From assembly GCA_018242205.1 (NCBI GenBank), contig JAFECJ010000042.1, positions 1 to 33,790 on the forward strand: a stretch of DNA of 33,790 bases. Reading direction: 5' to 3'. Shown piece after piece: positions 16,505 to 24,492 of the stretch (the first letter of the stretch is position 1; each line of letters begins with the position of its first letter). Below the pieces are notes generated by a model. It had not been told where the DNA came from and did not search any database. It saw nothing but the letters and a program-made list of their open reading frames with translations. This DNA comes from Pseudomonadota bacterium. Lineage in GTDB: Bacteria > Pseudomonadota > Alphaproteobacteria > Rhizobiales > Xanthobacteraceae. The translations under genes were made by a program, and so were the position numbers.

Positions 16505-18358
16505 TCACAAGCGGATCACGCGCGGCGATATCTCGTCGGCGTAGAGTTCGTTGACGAGGTCGGCGCGGTTCTTCAGCACGGCGCGCTGGTTGATCGAGCC
16601 CTTGTCGGTCATCTCGCCTTTGTCCATCGACGGCGGCTCGGTCATCAGCATGATGCGGGTGACGCGGTTCGACGAGCCTGTGGAGGCCGCCGCCATTTTC
16701 GCCAGCAGTGACGTGAAGTGCTGCAGCACCTCGTAATGCTGTACGATCTGGTCCGCCGGGGTATCGGGCGCGCGGTGCAGGATCTTGCGGCAGGCTTCGA
16801 CGTCGGGAAACACCAGCGCGGCGATGTAGTCGCGGTCGAGGCCGGCGAACACCACGTCGCGCACATAGGGCTTGAAGGCGTCGATGAACTGCGCGCGTAG
16901 CGGGCCGACATTGACCCAGGTGCCGGACGACAGCTTGAAGTCTTCGGCGATACGGCCGTCGAACAGCAGGCCCTGCTCCGGATGACCCGGATCGGCGAAC
17001 TTGAAGGTGTCACCGAGCTTATAGAAACCTTCTTCATCGAAGGCGTTCTTCGTGTATTGCGGTTGCCGCCAGTAGCCCGGCGTGATGTTGGGCCCACGCA
17101 CGCGCGCTTCCAGCTTTCCTTCGACCGGCACCAGCTTGAGTTCGAGCCCGGGCGCGGGCAAGCCCATATTGGTCGAGTTCGGGTGATAGAATGTGCGCGC
17201 CAAGGCGCAGGGCGCGGTCTCGGTGGCGCCGAAGCCGGTCAGGAACTGGACGCGCTCGCCGCAGGTCTCGACCGCCAGCGCGTTGATCTCGTCGAACACA
17301 TGCTGCGCCAATCCGGCGCCGGCGAACCACAGCACTTTCACTTTGGAGAAGAATTTTCGACGCAGGTCGGCGTCGGCGCGCAGGTGCGGCAGCAGTGCCT
17401 CGTAGCCTTTTGGCACGGTGAAGTACCAGGTCGAGGCGATGTCGCGCAGATTGCGCACCGTCTCCTCAATAGCGCCGGGCAGCGGCTTGCCTTCGTCGAT
17501 ATAGAAAGTTCCGCCATTGTAAAGGATAAGACCGACGTCGTGATTGCCGCCGGCGGTGTGGTGCCATGGCGCCCAATCGAGGATCACCGGCGGCTCGTCC
17601 TGGAAGAAAGCCAGCGCCTGCCGCAACATCACCTGATTGGCACACCACATGCGCTGCGTGTTGATCACGCATTTCGGCGTGCCGGTGGAGCCGGAGGTGA
17701 ACAGGAATTTGGCGATCGTGTCGGGGCCGACCTTGTCGTTCGCGGCATCGACCGCAGCGTCGGGTTCGGCCGATAGATCGGCGAAGGACATCGTGCGGCC
17801 CGCGATCGGATTGCGCGTGACGACGACCTGCACATCCTTGGGCACGATATCGTTGATGGCGCGGGCAAAAGCCTTGCCGTCGGCGGCGAAGACGAGGCCC
17901 GGTGTGATCAGGTCGAAGATTGCCTTCAGTCGCGCAAAGTCCTGGGAGACGAGCGAATAGGCCGGCGAGATCGGGGCGTAAGCGACGCCGACATAGACCG
18001 CGGCGAGGCCGAGCATGGCATGCTCGAGATCGTTGCCGGACAGGATGACGATCGGCCGCTCGGCGGACAGGTTATACTTCAGGAGCGCAGTGCCGATGCG
18101 GCGGGCATGATCGAGCGCCTGCGCATAGGTGATGGTGCGCCAGTTGTCGCCGTCACGCTGCGCCATGAAGACGCGGTCGGGCGCGTGCTTGGCCCAATAG
18201 TCGAGGCGTTCGGTCAGCTTCTTCGGATAGGATCCGAGCGCCTCCGGCGAGCGCAGGATTAGCGAACCGTCGGCTCGCCGTTCGACGTCGACCGCTTGTG
18301 GGCCGAGCCGTACCGGCCGGAAGGGCGCTTGCTGCAGTGATGATGCGGTGTCGTTCAT
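16505..18358 (-). CDS. Feruloyl-CoA synthetase-like acyl-CoA ligase, copy 1 (divergent P-loop)
   Basis: ANL-superfamily adenylate-forming ligase of 617 residues, activating an aryl or arylalkenoic acid to its CoA thioester with ATP. It aligns along its length with the gene directly upstream (shared APISPAYSL, VPKGYEALLPH, ATETAP, PGYWRQ, LDRDYIAALVFPDVEAC and the C-terminal DKGSINQRAVL). The adenylation motif reads TSGSTGTPKC (221-230), with Cys in place of the usual Gly after Lys. The substrate-side segment WAPWHHTAGGNHDVGLILYN differs from copy 2. ATG 18358 is preferred over an upstream TTG frame that would overlap copy 2. A related acid with a different ring substituent is a plausible substrate. 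Confidence 0.9.
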   Translation of the reverse strand: MNDTASSLQQAPFRPVRLGPQAVDVERRADGSLILRSPEALGSYPKKLTERLDYWAKHAPDRVFMAQRDGDNWRTITYAQALDHARRIGTALLKYNLSAERPIVILSGNDLEHAMLGLAAVYVGVAYAPISPAYSLVSQDFARLKAIFDLITPGLVFAADGKAFARAINDIVPKDVQVVVTRNPIAGRTMSFADLSAEPDAAVDAANDKVGPDTIAKFLFTSGSTGTPKCVINTQRMWCANQVMLRQALAFFQDEPPVILDWAPWHHTAGGNHDVGLILYNGGTFYIDEGKPLPGAIEETVRNLRDIASTWYFTVPKGYEALLPHLRADADLRRKFFSKVKVLWFAGAGLAQHVFDEINALAVETCGERVQFLTGFGATETAPCALARTFYHPNSTNMGLPAPGLELKLVPVEGKLEARVRGPNITPGYWRQPQYTKNAFDEEGFYKLGDTFKFADPGHPEQGLLFDGRIAEDFKLSSGTWVNVGPLRAQFIDAFKPYVRDVVFAGLDRDYIAALVFPDVEACRKILHRAPDTPADQIVQHYEVLQHFTSLLAKMAAASTGSSNRVTRIMLMTEPPSMDKGEMTDKGSINQRAVLKNRADLVNELYADEISPRVIRL

Positions 18359-18368
18359 GCTGTTCTGT

Positions 18369-20246
18369 TCAACTGTCGCTGCGGATGACGTTCGGCGACG
18401 GCGGCGTGTCGGCGTAAAGCTCTTCAACCAGCGCGGCGCGGCTTGCCAGCACGGCGCGCTGATTGAGCGAACCCTTGTCGGTGGCTTCGCCCTTGTCCAG
18501 CGACGGCGGCTCGGCCATCAGAATCAGACGTTCGACGCGAGTCGATGAGCCTTTGGCTTCGGCCGCCATCGTAAACAGGCGTTCGGCGAATAGCAGGCGC
18601 ACCGTCGGTGCGGCGACGATTTCCGCTGGCGTCGCGTCGGCGGAAAGGCCTGCGAGCTTGCGGCAGGCTTCGATGTCGGGAAACACCAGCGCGCCGATGA
18701 AATCTCGGTCGGCGCCGGCCAGCACGACGTCGCGTACATAAGGCGCGAAGTGGTCGACGAAGCGGCCACGCAGCGGACCAACGCTGACCCAGGTGCCGGT
18801 CGACAGCTTGTAATCCTCGGCAATGCGGCCGTCGAAGATCAGGCCTTTGTCCGGATCATTCGGGTCGGCGAATTTCAAGGCGTCGCCGATCTTGTAGAAG
18901 CCTTCGTCATCGAAGGCGTTTTGCGTGTGATGGTCTTGCCGCCAGTAGCCGGGCGTGATGTGCGGTCCGCGCAGCCGCGCCTCGAGCTTGCCGGCATTCG
19001 GCACCAGCTTGAGTTCGACGCCGCTGCACGGCAAGCCAATATTGCCGGGGCGACCGAAATCGAAAGTGCAGGCCAGCGCCGCGGGCGCGGTTTCGGTCGA
19101 ACCGAGCGAGGAGATGAAGATGATGCGCTCGCCGGTGGTCTCGACGGCGATCTCGTTCATCTCGTCATAGGTCGTCTGGTTCAAACCCGCACCTGCGTAG
19201 AACAGCACGTTGAGCCGGCTGAAGAAGTTCTTGCGCAATGTCGCGTCGGCGCGGAAGTGTGGGATCAGCGCCTCGTAGCCTTTCGGAACGTTGAAATAGA
19301 TGGTCGGCGCGATGTCGCGCAGATTGCGCGCCGTTTTCGGCACGCCGGGCGGCGTCGGATTGCCATCGTCGATATAGAACGAGCCGCCATTGACCAGCAC
19401 GAGATTGAAGTTGTGGTTGGAGCCGAAGGTGTGACTCCACGGTAGCCAGTCGACGATGACGGGCGGCTCGCCCTTCACGAAGGCGAGGCTACCCTGCAGC
19501 ATCGCCTGGTTCGACAGCAGCATGCGATGCGTGTTGATCACGCCTTTCGGTGTGCCGGTCGAACCCGATGTGAACAGGAATTTGGCGATGGTGTCGGGGG
19601 CGACCTGCGCGCGTGCCGCCGCGACGCCGTTTGCATCCTCGTCGCCGATCAGATCGGCGAACATCGTCGTCGGCCGGTCGCCAAGCGGGTTGCGCGTGAC
19701 GACCAACTCGATGTCGTCGGGCACGGTGGCGTGAAGAGCCTTGCCAAACGCCAGGCCGTCGGCGGCAAACACCATGCCTGGCGTGAGCAGTTCGACGATC
19801 ATGCGCAGCTTGCCGAAGTCGCTCGACATCAGCGAATAGGCCGGCGAGATCGGGGCATAGGGAATGCCGGCCATCATTGCCGCCAACGCCAGCAGCGCGT
19901 GTTCGATGTCGTTGCCGGAAAGAATGGCGATCGGCCGCTCTTTCGACAGGCCGCGTCGCAATAGCGCCGCGGCGATGCGGCGCACTTTGTCGAGTGTCTC
20001 GGCGTAAGTGAGTCGGCGCCAGTTGCCGTCGGCATCGCGTTGCGCGAGATAGACGCGGTCCGGAGCAACCTTGGCCCAATGTTCCAGCGGCTCGGCGATG
20101 CTGTCGTGATAATTGCCGAGCGGCTGTGCGCTGCGCAGATAGATCGTGCCATCCTGCCGCCGGTCGACCACGGCATCGAGCGCGCCGAGATTGACGCTGC
20201 GCAATGGAGCGGAATGAGATCGGGACAGAGAAGTCTGTGCCGGCAT
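18369..20246 (-). CDS. Feruloyl-CoA synthetase-like acyl-CoA ligase, copy 2
   Basis: ANL ligase of 625 residues, closest in wording to bacterial feruloyl-CoA synthetases, which convert ferulate, p-coumarate or caffeate to the CoA thioester using ATP. Motifs are TSGSTGTPKG (226-235, intact), DWLPWSHTFGSNHNFNLVLV, GSTETAP, GYWRQ and the C-terminal DKGSLNQRAVL region. The start at ATG 20246 (MPAQTSLSRS) avoids translating the upstream leader. The open frame continues to a TTG at 20342, which would lie inside the 21-bp palindrome. It is probably the founder copy, with the neighbour 10 bases downstream its diverged duplicate. The 165-base leader suggests it has its own regulated promoter. Confidence 0.93.
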   Translation of the reverse strand: MPAQTSLSRSHSAPLRSVNLGALDAVVDRRQDGTIYLRSAQPLGNYHDSIAEPLEHWAKVAPDRVYLAQRDADGNWRRLTYAETLDKVRRIAAALLRRGLSKERPIAILSGNDIEHALLALAAMMAGIPYAPISPAYSLMSSDFGKLRMIVELLTPGMVFAADGLAFGKALHATVPDDIELVVTRNPLGDRPTTMFADLIGDEDANGVAAARAQVAPDTIAKFLFTSGSTGTPKGVINTHRMLLSNQAMLQGSLAFVKGEPPVIVDWLPWSHTFGSNHNFNLVLVNGGSFYIDDGNPTPPGVPKTARNLRDIAPTIYFNVPKGYEALIPHFRADATLRKNFFSRLNVLFYAGAGLNQTTYDEMNEIAVETTGERIIFISSLGSTETAPAALACTFDFGRPGNIGLPCSGVELKLVPNAGKLEARLRGPHITPGYWRQDHHTQNAFDDEGFYKIGDALKFADPNDPDKGLIFDGRIAEDYKLSTGTWVSVGPLRGRFVDHFAPYVRDVVLAGADRDFIGALVFPDIEACRKLAGLSADATPAEIVAAPTVRLLFAERLFTMAAEAKGSSTRVERLILMAEPPSLDKGEATDKGSLNQRAVLASRAALVEELYADTPPSPNVIRSDS

Positions 20247-20322
20247 CGAAGCGTTTCCTCGTGCGCGCGATGTTGCCTCGAGCGCCCCGTCTTGTGCGGG
20301 ACATCGCGCGCGGGTTTCTTGA

Positions 20323-20343
20323 TTTGTTGTCTTGGACAACAAT
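20323..20343. promoter_or_regulatory. Putative operator palindrome upstream of CoA ligase
   Basis: Right arm GGACAACAAT (20334-20343) and left arm TTTGTTGTCT (20323-20332) surround a single T. It differs at only two of 21 positions from the perfect palindrome at 22588-22608. It ends 77 bases before the ligase start codon. The size and symmetry suit a dimeric repressor such as a MarR or TetR family protein; which one is unknown. Confidence 0.7.
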
Positions 20344-20411
20344 ACCGCGTCTGGCTCTTGACGCTCAAGCGGCGCGCGGCGCCGCGTGAGCGTTTGGAAT
20401 TATCTTTCGGT

Positions 20412-21215
20412 CTAGTCCGGCCGCTTCACCTTGGCGGCCTTGCCTTCGAGGAAGGCGTTCAGCCGATTCTTCGCTTCCACATCGGCCTGCGCGATCGACG
20501 AAATCAGCGCCTCCATGGCGAAGCCGGTGGCGGGTGCCGCTTCGGCGATGCGTGGCAGCGCATGGGTAATGGCGAAATTGGTCAGATGCGTGTTCTGGGC
20601 GATGCGCTCGGCCAGCTCGATGCCCTTGGCCATGCCCGCGCCCGGCTCGGTGAGATAAGTCGACAGGCCCATGGCCTGGCCGTCCTCCGCCGAATAGGTG
20701 CGGCCAGTCAGCATCATGTCCATCATCCGGGCGACGCCGATCAGCCGCGGCACGCGCACCGAGCCGCCGCCGCCGACATAGATGCCGCGACTGCCTTCCG
20801 GCAGGCCGTAATAGGTTGAGCGCTCGGCGACCCGGATGTGCGCCGATGTGGCGAGTTCCAAACCGCCGCCGATGACGCCGCCATGCAGCACGGCGACCAC
20901 CGGCACCTTGCCGAATTGAATTTTCTCGAAGGCGCGATGCCACAGCGACGAATGCGCGATGCCTTCGCGGATGTCGCGCTCCTGCAACTCCGACAGGTCG
21001 AGACCGGCGCAGAAATGCTCGCCTTCGCCGGCCAGCACCACGACGCGGATCTCGTCGGGCAGATGCGAGAAGAATGCATCGATGCCGATCACGGTATCGT
21101 CGTCGATGGCGTTGCGTTTATGCGGGCGGTTCAGTTTGAGGATAGCGACAGTCCCCCGCCGTTCGGCGGCGAGCGACGACGGCAATCCAGCAAATGATTC
21201 TCTCTTGGCGCTCAA
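20412..21215 (-). CDS. Enoyl-CoA hydratase / isomerase family protein
   Basis: Crotonase-fold enzyme of 267 residues that would add water to the hydroxycinnamoyl-CoA double bond. Both acidic catalytic positions are kept, E120 in GGGLELATS and E140 in GLPEGSRGI, 20 residues apart as in rat crotonase. The oxyanion region HFCAGLDLSEL is also present. The start is placed at TTG 21215 because AAGGAG lies seven bases upstream. The ATG at 21263 would force translation of an intercistronic hairpin and adds non-conserved residues. Retro-aldol cleavage to vanillin is an alternative activity of this fold, but the dehydrogenase and thiolase downstream favour simple hydration. Confidence 0.9.
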   Translation of the reverse strand: MSAKRESFAGLPSSLAAERRGTVAILKLNRPHKRNAIDDDTVIGIDAFFSHLPDEIRVVVLAGEGEHFCAGLDLSELQERDIREGIAHSSLWHRAFEKIQFGKVPVVAVLHGGVIGGGLELATSAHIRVAERSTYYGLPEGSRGIYVGGGGSVRVPRLIGVARMMDMMLTGRTYSAEDGQAMGLSTYLTEPGAGMAKGIELAERIAQNTHLTNFAITHALPRIAEAAPATGFAMEALISSIAQADVEAKNRLNAFLEGKAAKVKRPD

Positions 21216-21239
21216 GCAATGGCTCCTTGAACTCGGTAT

Positions 21240-21261
21240 GCCGCCGCCCGAAGGCGACGGC
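21240..21261 (-). other. Intercistronic UUCG hairpin
   Basis: The minus-strand transcript reads GCCGTCGCC, then TTCG, then GGCGGCGGC: a nine-pair stem with one G-U wobble capped by the very stable UUCG tetraloop. It lies between the solute-binding protein stop and the hydratase start. No T-run follows, so transcript processing, 3' protection of the upstream message or partial attenuation are likelier than full termination. Confidence 0.6.
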
Positions 21262-21288
21262 ATGGGATGGGTACGGGCTGCGCCGCGA

Positions 21289-22497
21289 TCAGTTCGACTT
21301 GACCAGCGGGCAACCGCCTTCGCTGAGTGGGCGGAATGCCTTGTCGGCGGGAACGGTACCGACGATCTTGAACAGGTCCCACTCGCTCTTCGATTCCGCT
21401 GGCGCCTTCACCTGCAGCAGATAGAGCGGATGAATGGCGCGACCGTCGGCGCGGATTTCGACTTTGCCGTAAACCGGATCGTCCGACGGCGTCGCCTTCA
21501 TGGCGTCGACCACCTTCTTACCGTCGGCCGGCGAACCGATTTTGTCGACCGCCTTCAGGTAGGCGAGCGTCGCCGAATAGACACCGGCCTGCATGTGGTT
21601 GGGATACATCTTTTTCGGATGCCGCGCGGCGTAGCGCTTGGCGAACTCGCGGGCGCCGTCACTCTCGTCCCAATACCAGCCATTGATCGCGCCGAGGCCC
21701 TGTGCGGTTTTCAAGCCGATCGCCGGCACACTCTGCAGATCGAAGATCAACGCCACCACTTTCTGCTTGGCGCCGATGTTGAAGTCGGCGGCCTGCTTGA
21801 TGGTGTTGACGGTGTCGCCGCCGGCATTGGCGAGCAAGATGACATCGGCCTTTGAAGCCTGCGCCTGCAACAGTGCCGAGGAGAAATCATTGGTGCCGAG
21901 CGGCAGCCGCACCGAGCCGAGAATCTTGCCGCCCGAGGCGTTGATTTCGTCGCTGGCCTGTTTCTCCAGGTCATGACCGAAGGCGTAGTCGGCGGTGATG
22001 AAGAAGAAGGTCTTGGCCCCTTGCGCCAGCAAACCCTTGGCGGTGCCGTGGCCGAAGGCCCAGGTGTCATACGTCCAGTGCACGAAGTTCGGCGAGCATT
22101 TAGCGCCGGTGAGCGCCGCGGTGCCGGCGCCGGAGCCGATGACGACCTTGTTTTTCTCGCGACCGATATCGGACACAGCGAGCGCCACCGCCGAGTTCGG
22201 CAGATCGACGATCATGTCGACGCCCTCGGCATCAAACCAGCGGCGGGCGATGGCGGCGCCGACATCCGGCTTGTTCTGGTGATCCGCAGAAAGCACTTCG
22301 ACTTTTCGCTTGGACGTCTTGTTGAAGTCCTCGACCGCCATCTGTGCCGCGAGCACGGACCCCGGGCCCTGGAAGTCGGAATAGACGCTCGACATGTCGT
22401 TCATGACGCCGATCCGGAGCGTGCCGTTCTGTTCGGCCAGCACCGGGGTAGCGGCCAACGCCGCGAGCACCGCGGCGATCTTGATCGCTTTCTGCAT
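21289..22497 (-). CDS. ABC transporter substrate-binding protein (branched-chain / aromatic acid type)
   Basis: Periplasmic binding protein of 402 residues of the Leu/Ile/Val (type I) fold. The signal peptide is MQKAIKIAAVLAALAATPVLA, followed by the mature start EQNGTLRIGVMNDMSSVYSD. The two-lobe pattern is visible (VDMIVDLPNSAVALAVSDIG, FITADYAFGHDLEKQASDEI, KADVILLANAGGDT). Members of this group in soil alphaproteobacteria bind lignin-derived aromatic acids such as p-coumarate (established for some Rhodopseudomonas proteins); ferulate or coumarate is the inferred ligand here. No permease or ATPase genes are in the window. ATG 22497 follows GGGAGGGG. A 21-bp palindrome 90 bases upstream suggests regulated expression. 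Confidence 0.93.
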   Translation of the reverse strand: MQKAIKIAAVLAALAATPVLAEQNGTLRIGVMNDMSSVYSDFQGPGSVLAAQMAVEDFNKTSKRKVEVLSADHQNKPDVGAAIARRWFDAEGVDMIVDLPNSAVALAVSDIGREKNKVVIGSGAGTAALTGAKCSPNFVHWTYDTWAFGHGTAKGLLAQGAKTFFFITADYAFGHDLEKQASDEINASGGKILGSVRLPLGTNDFSSALLQAQASKADVILLANAGGDTVNTIKQAADFNIGAKQKVVALIFDLQSVPAIGLKTAQGLGAINGWYWDESDGAREFAKRYAARHPKKMYPNHMQAGVYSATLAYLKAVDKIGSPADGKKVVDAMKATPSDDPVYGKVEIRADGRAIHPLYLLQVKAPAESKSEWDLFKIVGTVPADKAFRPLSEGGCPLVKSN

Positions 22498-22587
22498 GGG
22501 GTCCCCTCCCAAGGGAATTTCGGCGGCCCCGTTTTGTCCGGGCGCCGCTCATCGCCAATGCTGTCAGGCCGGCGGCCGATGGTCAAT

Positions 22588-22608
22588 ATTGTTGTCCTGG
22601 ACAACAAT
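22588..22608. promoter_or_regulatory. Perfect 21-bp operator palindrome
   Basis: Ten-base arms, ATTGTTGTCC (22588-22597) and its exact reverse complement (22599-22608), around one T. It lies 90 bases upstream of the solute-binding protein start and is nearly repeated at 20323-20343. The regulator is not encoded in the window. Confidence 0.78.
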
Positions 22609-22674
22609 AAGACAATAGTCCCTTCGCAGATGCGAGATAACTGGCTGCCGAGACCTTCAACTATCGAGGCAAGC

Positions 22675-23175
22675 TCACAGAATTTCGAAAACTGCGAGCC
22701 GCACCGCCCGCGCTTCGCGCTGGCCGCGCGCAATGGCAATAATGCGGTTCATCCAGTCCACCGCCGGATCGGAAGTCTCGAACCGCATCACCGTGCGGAA
22801 ATAATACAGCGCCGGATCGACCGGCTCGCCGCGCATGACGCGATCGAGCACCTCCTTCGGCCCGTGCCGCAAGCCGTCACTCGACACCAGGACGCGTGCG
22901 CCGGCGTCGGTTTCGAGGGTGTAGCGCGCCTGGATATCGGCGACACCATCGGCGCGGATGAATTGCCAGTCGGCGCCGCCTGGCAAGATGCGGCCATTGA
23001 GCCTGCGGCCACTGACCGTCCCGCCGAGGATATCGATGATGCGGCGATGGCCATAGGGCGTCGCCCCGAGATCGAGGATTCCGGCCAGCTCGGCATGGAT
23101 GGTGAAGATAGGCTCGTCAGTTACGATGGCGGTCAACGGCGCTCGCTCCCACATATCGACCATGCGATGCGCCAT
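22675..23175 (-). CDS. DUF3237 domain protein
   Basis: Protein of 166 residues with the DUF3237 pattern: EPIFTIHAELAGILDLGATPYGHRRIIDILGGTVSGRRLNGRILPGGADWQ is followed by a YTLETDAGARVLVSSDGLRHG strand set and a C-terminal YYFRTVMRFETSDPAVDWMNRIIAIARG. This lipocalin-like or barrel family has no agreed function but often lies next to aromatic or steroid catabolic genes. The ATG at 23175 is preferred, with AGGG six bases upstream, because the longer frame would run into the divergent pcaF gene. It reads away from pcaF across about 76 bases and towards the solute-binding protein gene, so it may share control with either. Confidence 0.82.
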   Translation of the reverse strand: MAHRMVDMWERAPLTAIVTDEPIFTIHAELAGILDLGATPYGHRRIIDILGGTVSGRRLNGRILPGGADWQFIRADGVADIQARYTLETDAGARVLVSSDGLRHGPKEVLDRVMRGEPVDPALYYFRTVMRFETSDPAVDWMNRIIAIARGQREARAVRLAVFEIL

Positions 23176-23251
23176 TTGACCCTGTCCCGGACGGGCCGTA
23201 AATACGGGGCCGCTTGAATTCCGGCGCGGCGGCGCGAGTAAGGACAATTTG

Positions 23252-24472
23252 ATGACCGACAAGATCCGTGACGTTTTCATCTGTGACGCGGTTCGCACGC
23301 CGATCGGCCGTTACGGCGGCTCGCTCGCCAAGGTGCGCACGGACGACCTCGCCGCCGTTCCGTTGAAGGCGTTGATGGCGCGCAATCCCAAAGTCGATTG
23401 GGAAAAGCTGGAGGAAGTCATCTTCGGCTGCGCCAACCAGGCCGGTGAAGACAACCGCAACGTCGCACGCATGGCGGCGCTGCTCTCCGGTCTGCCGGTG
23501 TCCGTGCCGGGTGTCACGGTGAACCGGCTGTGCGCATCGGGCCTCAATGCGGTGGGCGACGCAGCCCGCGCCATCCGCGCCGGCGAAATGGAATTCGCCA
23601 TCGCCGGCGGCGTCGAATCGATGACGCGTGCGCCCTTTGTGCAGGGCAAGGCAGCCGAAGCCTTCTCGCGTTCGGCGGAAATCTACGACACCACCATCGG
23701 CTGGCGCTTCATCAATCCGCTGATGAAGGCGCAGTACGGCGTCGACTCGATGCCGGAGACCGGCGAGAACGTTGCCGAGGATTATCAGGTGTCGCGCGCC
23801 GACCAGGATCTGTTCGCGCTGCGCTCGCAGCAGAAGGCCGGCAAGGCGATCGCCGCCGGCTATTTCGCTCAGGAGATCGTCCCGGTCGAAATCGCCGGCC
23901 GCAAGGGCGAGGTCGTCAAGATCGACAAGGACGAGCATCCGCGTCCTGACACTACGCTCGAGCAGCTCAACAAGTTGAAGACCCCGTTCCGCAATCCTGG
24001 TACGGTCACCGCTGGCAATGCTTCGGGCGTCAATGACGGCGCCGCAGCAATCATTCTCGCGTCGGAAGCAGCGGTAAAGCAGCACGGCTTGACGCCGCGC
24101 GCTCGCGTGCTCGGCATGGCCTCGGCCGCCGTCCCACCACGCGTGATGGGCATCGGCCCGGTGCCGTCGACGCTGAAGCTGCTGGCGCGGCTCGGTCACA
24201 AGATCACCCAGTACGACGTGATCGAATTGAACGAAGCTTTCGCCTCGCAATCGCTGGCCGTGATGCGCCAGCTCGGCCTGCCGGACGATGCCGAGCATGT
24301 TAATCCCAACGGCGGCGCGATCGCTTTGGGCCACCCGCTCGGCATGTCGGGTGCGCGACTGGCATTGACAGCGACCCATGGGCTGGAACAAAGGTCTGGC
24401 AAGCTGGCGCTCGCGACGATGTGCGTCGGTGTCGGTCAGGGCGTCTCGCTGGCGCTCGAACGGGTCGCCTAA
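23252..24472 (+). CDS. pcaF: 3-oxoadipyl-CoA thiolase
   Basis: Thiolase of 406 residues that splits 3-oxoadipyl-CoA into succinyl-CoA and acetyl-CoA, the last step of the beta-ketoadipate pathway. Nucleophile C94 lies in NRLCASGLNAVGDAAR. GHPLGMSGAR near residue 358, TMCVGVGQG near 388 and NEAFASQSLAVMR are also present. The N-terminus (DVFICDAVRTPIGRYGGSLA) and the DDLAAVPLKAL segment are characteristic of PcaF/PaaJ. AAGGA lies seven bases before ATG 23252. A TTG immediately upstream is not used. PcaF rather than PaaJ is inferred from the directly following protocatechuate dioxygenase genes 20 bases away. Confidence 0.93.
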   Translation: MTDKIRDVFICDAVRTPIGRYGGSLAKVRTDDLAAVPLKALMARNPKVDWEKLEEVIFGCANQAGEDNRNVARMAALLSGLPVSVPGVTVNRLCASGLNAVGDAARAIRAGEMEFAIAGGVESMTRAPFVQGKAAEAFSRSAEIYDTTIGWRFINPLMKAQYGVDSMPETGENVAEDYQVSRADQDLFALRSQQKAGKAIAAGYFAQEIVPVEIAGRKGEVVKIDKDEHPRPDTTLEQLNKLKTPFRNPGTVTAGNASGVNDGAAAIILASEAAVKQHGLTPRARVLGMASAAVPPRVMGIGPVPSTLKLLARLGHKITQYDVIELNEAFASQSLAVMRQLGLPDDAEHVNPNGGAIALGHPLGMSGARLALTATHGLEQRSGKLALATMCVGVGQGVSLALERVA

Positions 24473-24492
24473 GCGAAAAAAGGAACAACAAC

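Noticed and set aside
15257..16711. Plus-strand frame of 484 codons opposite the thiolase
   Set aside because: Antisense to a thiolase with intact catalytic residues; composition is artefactual.
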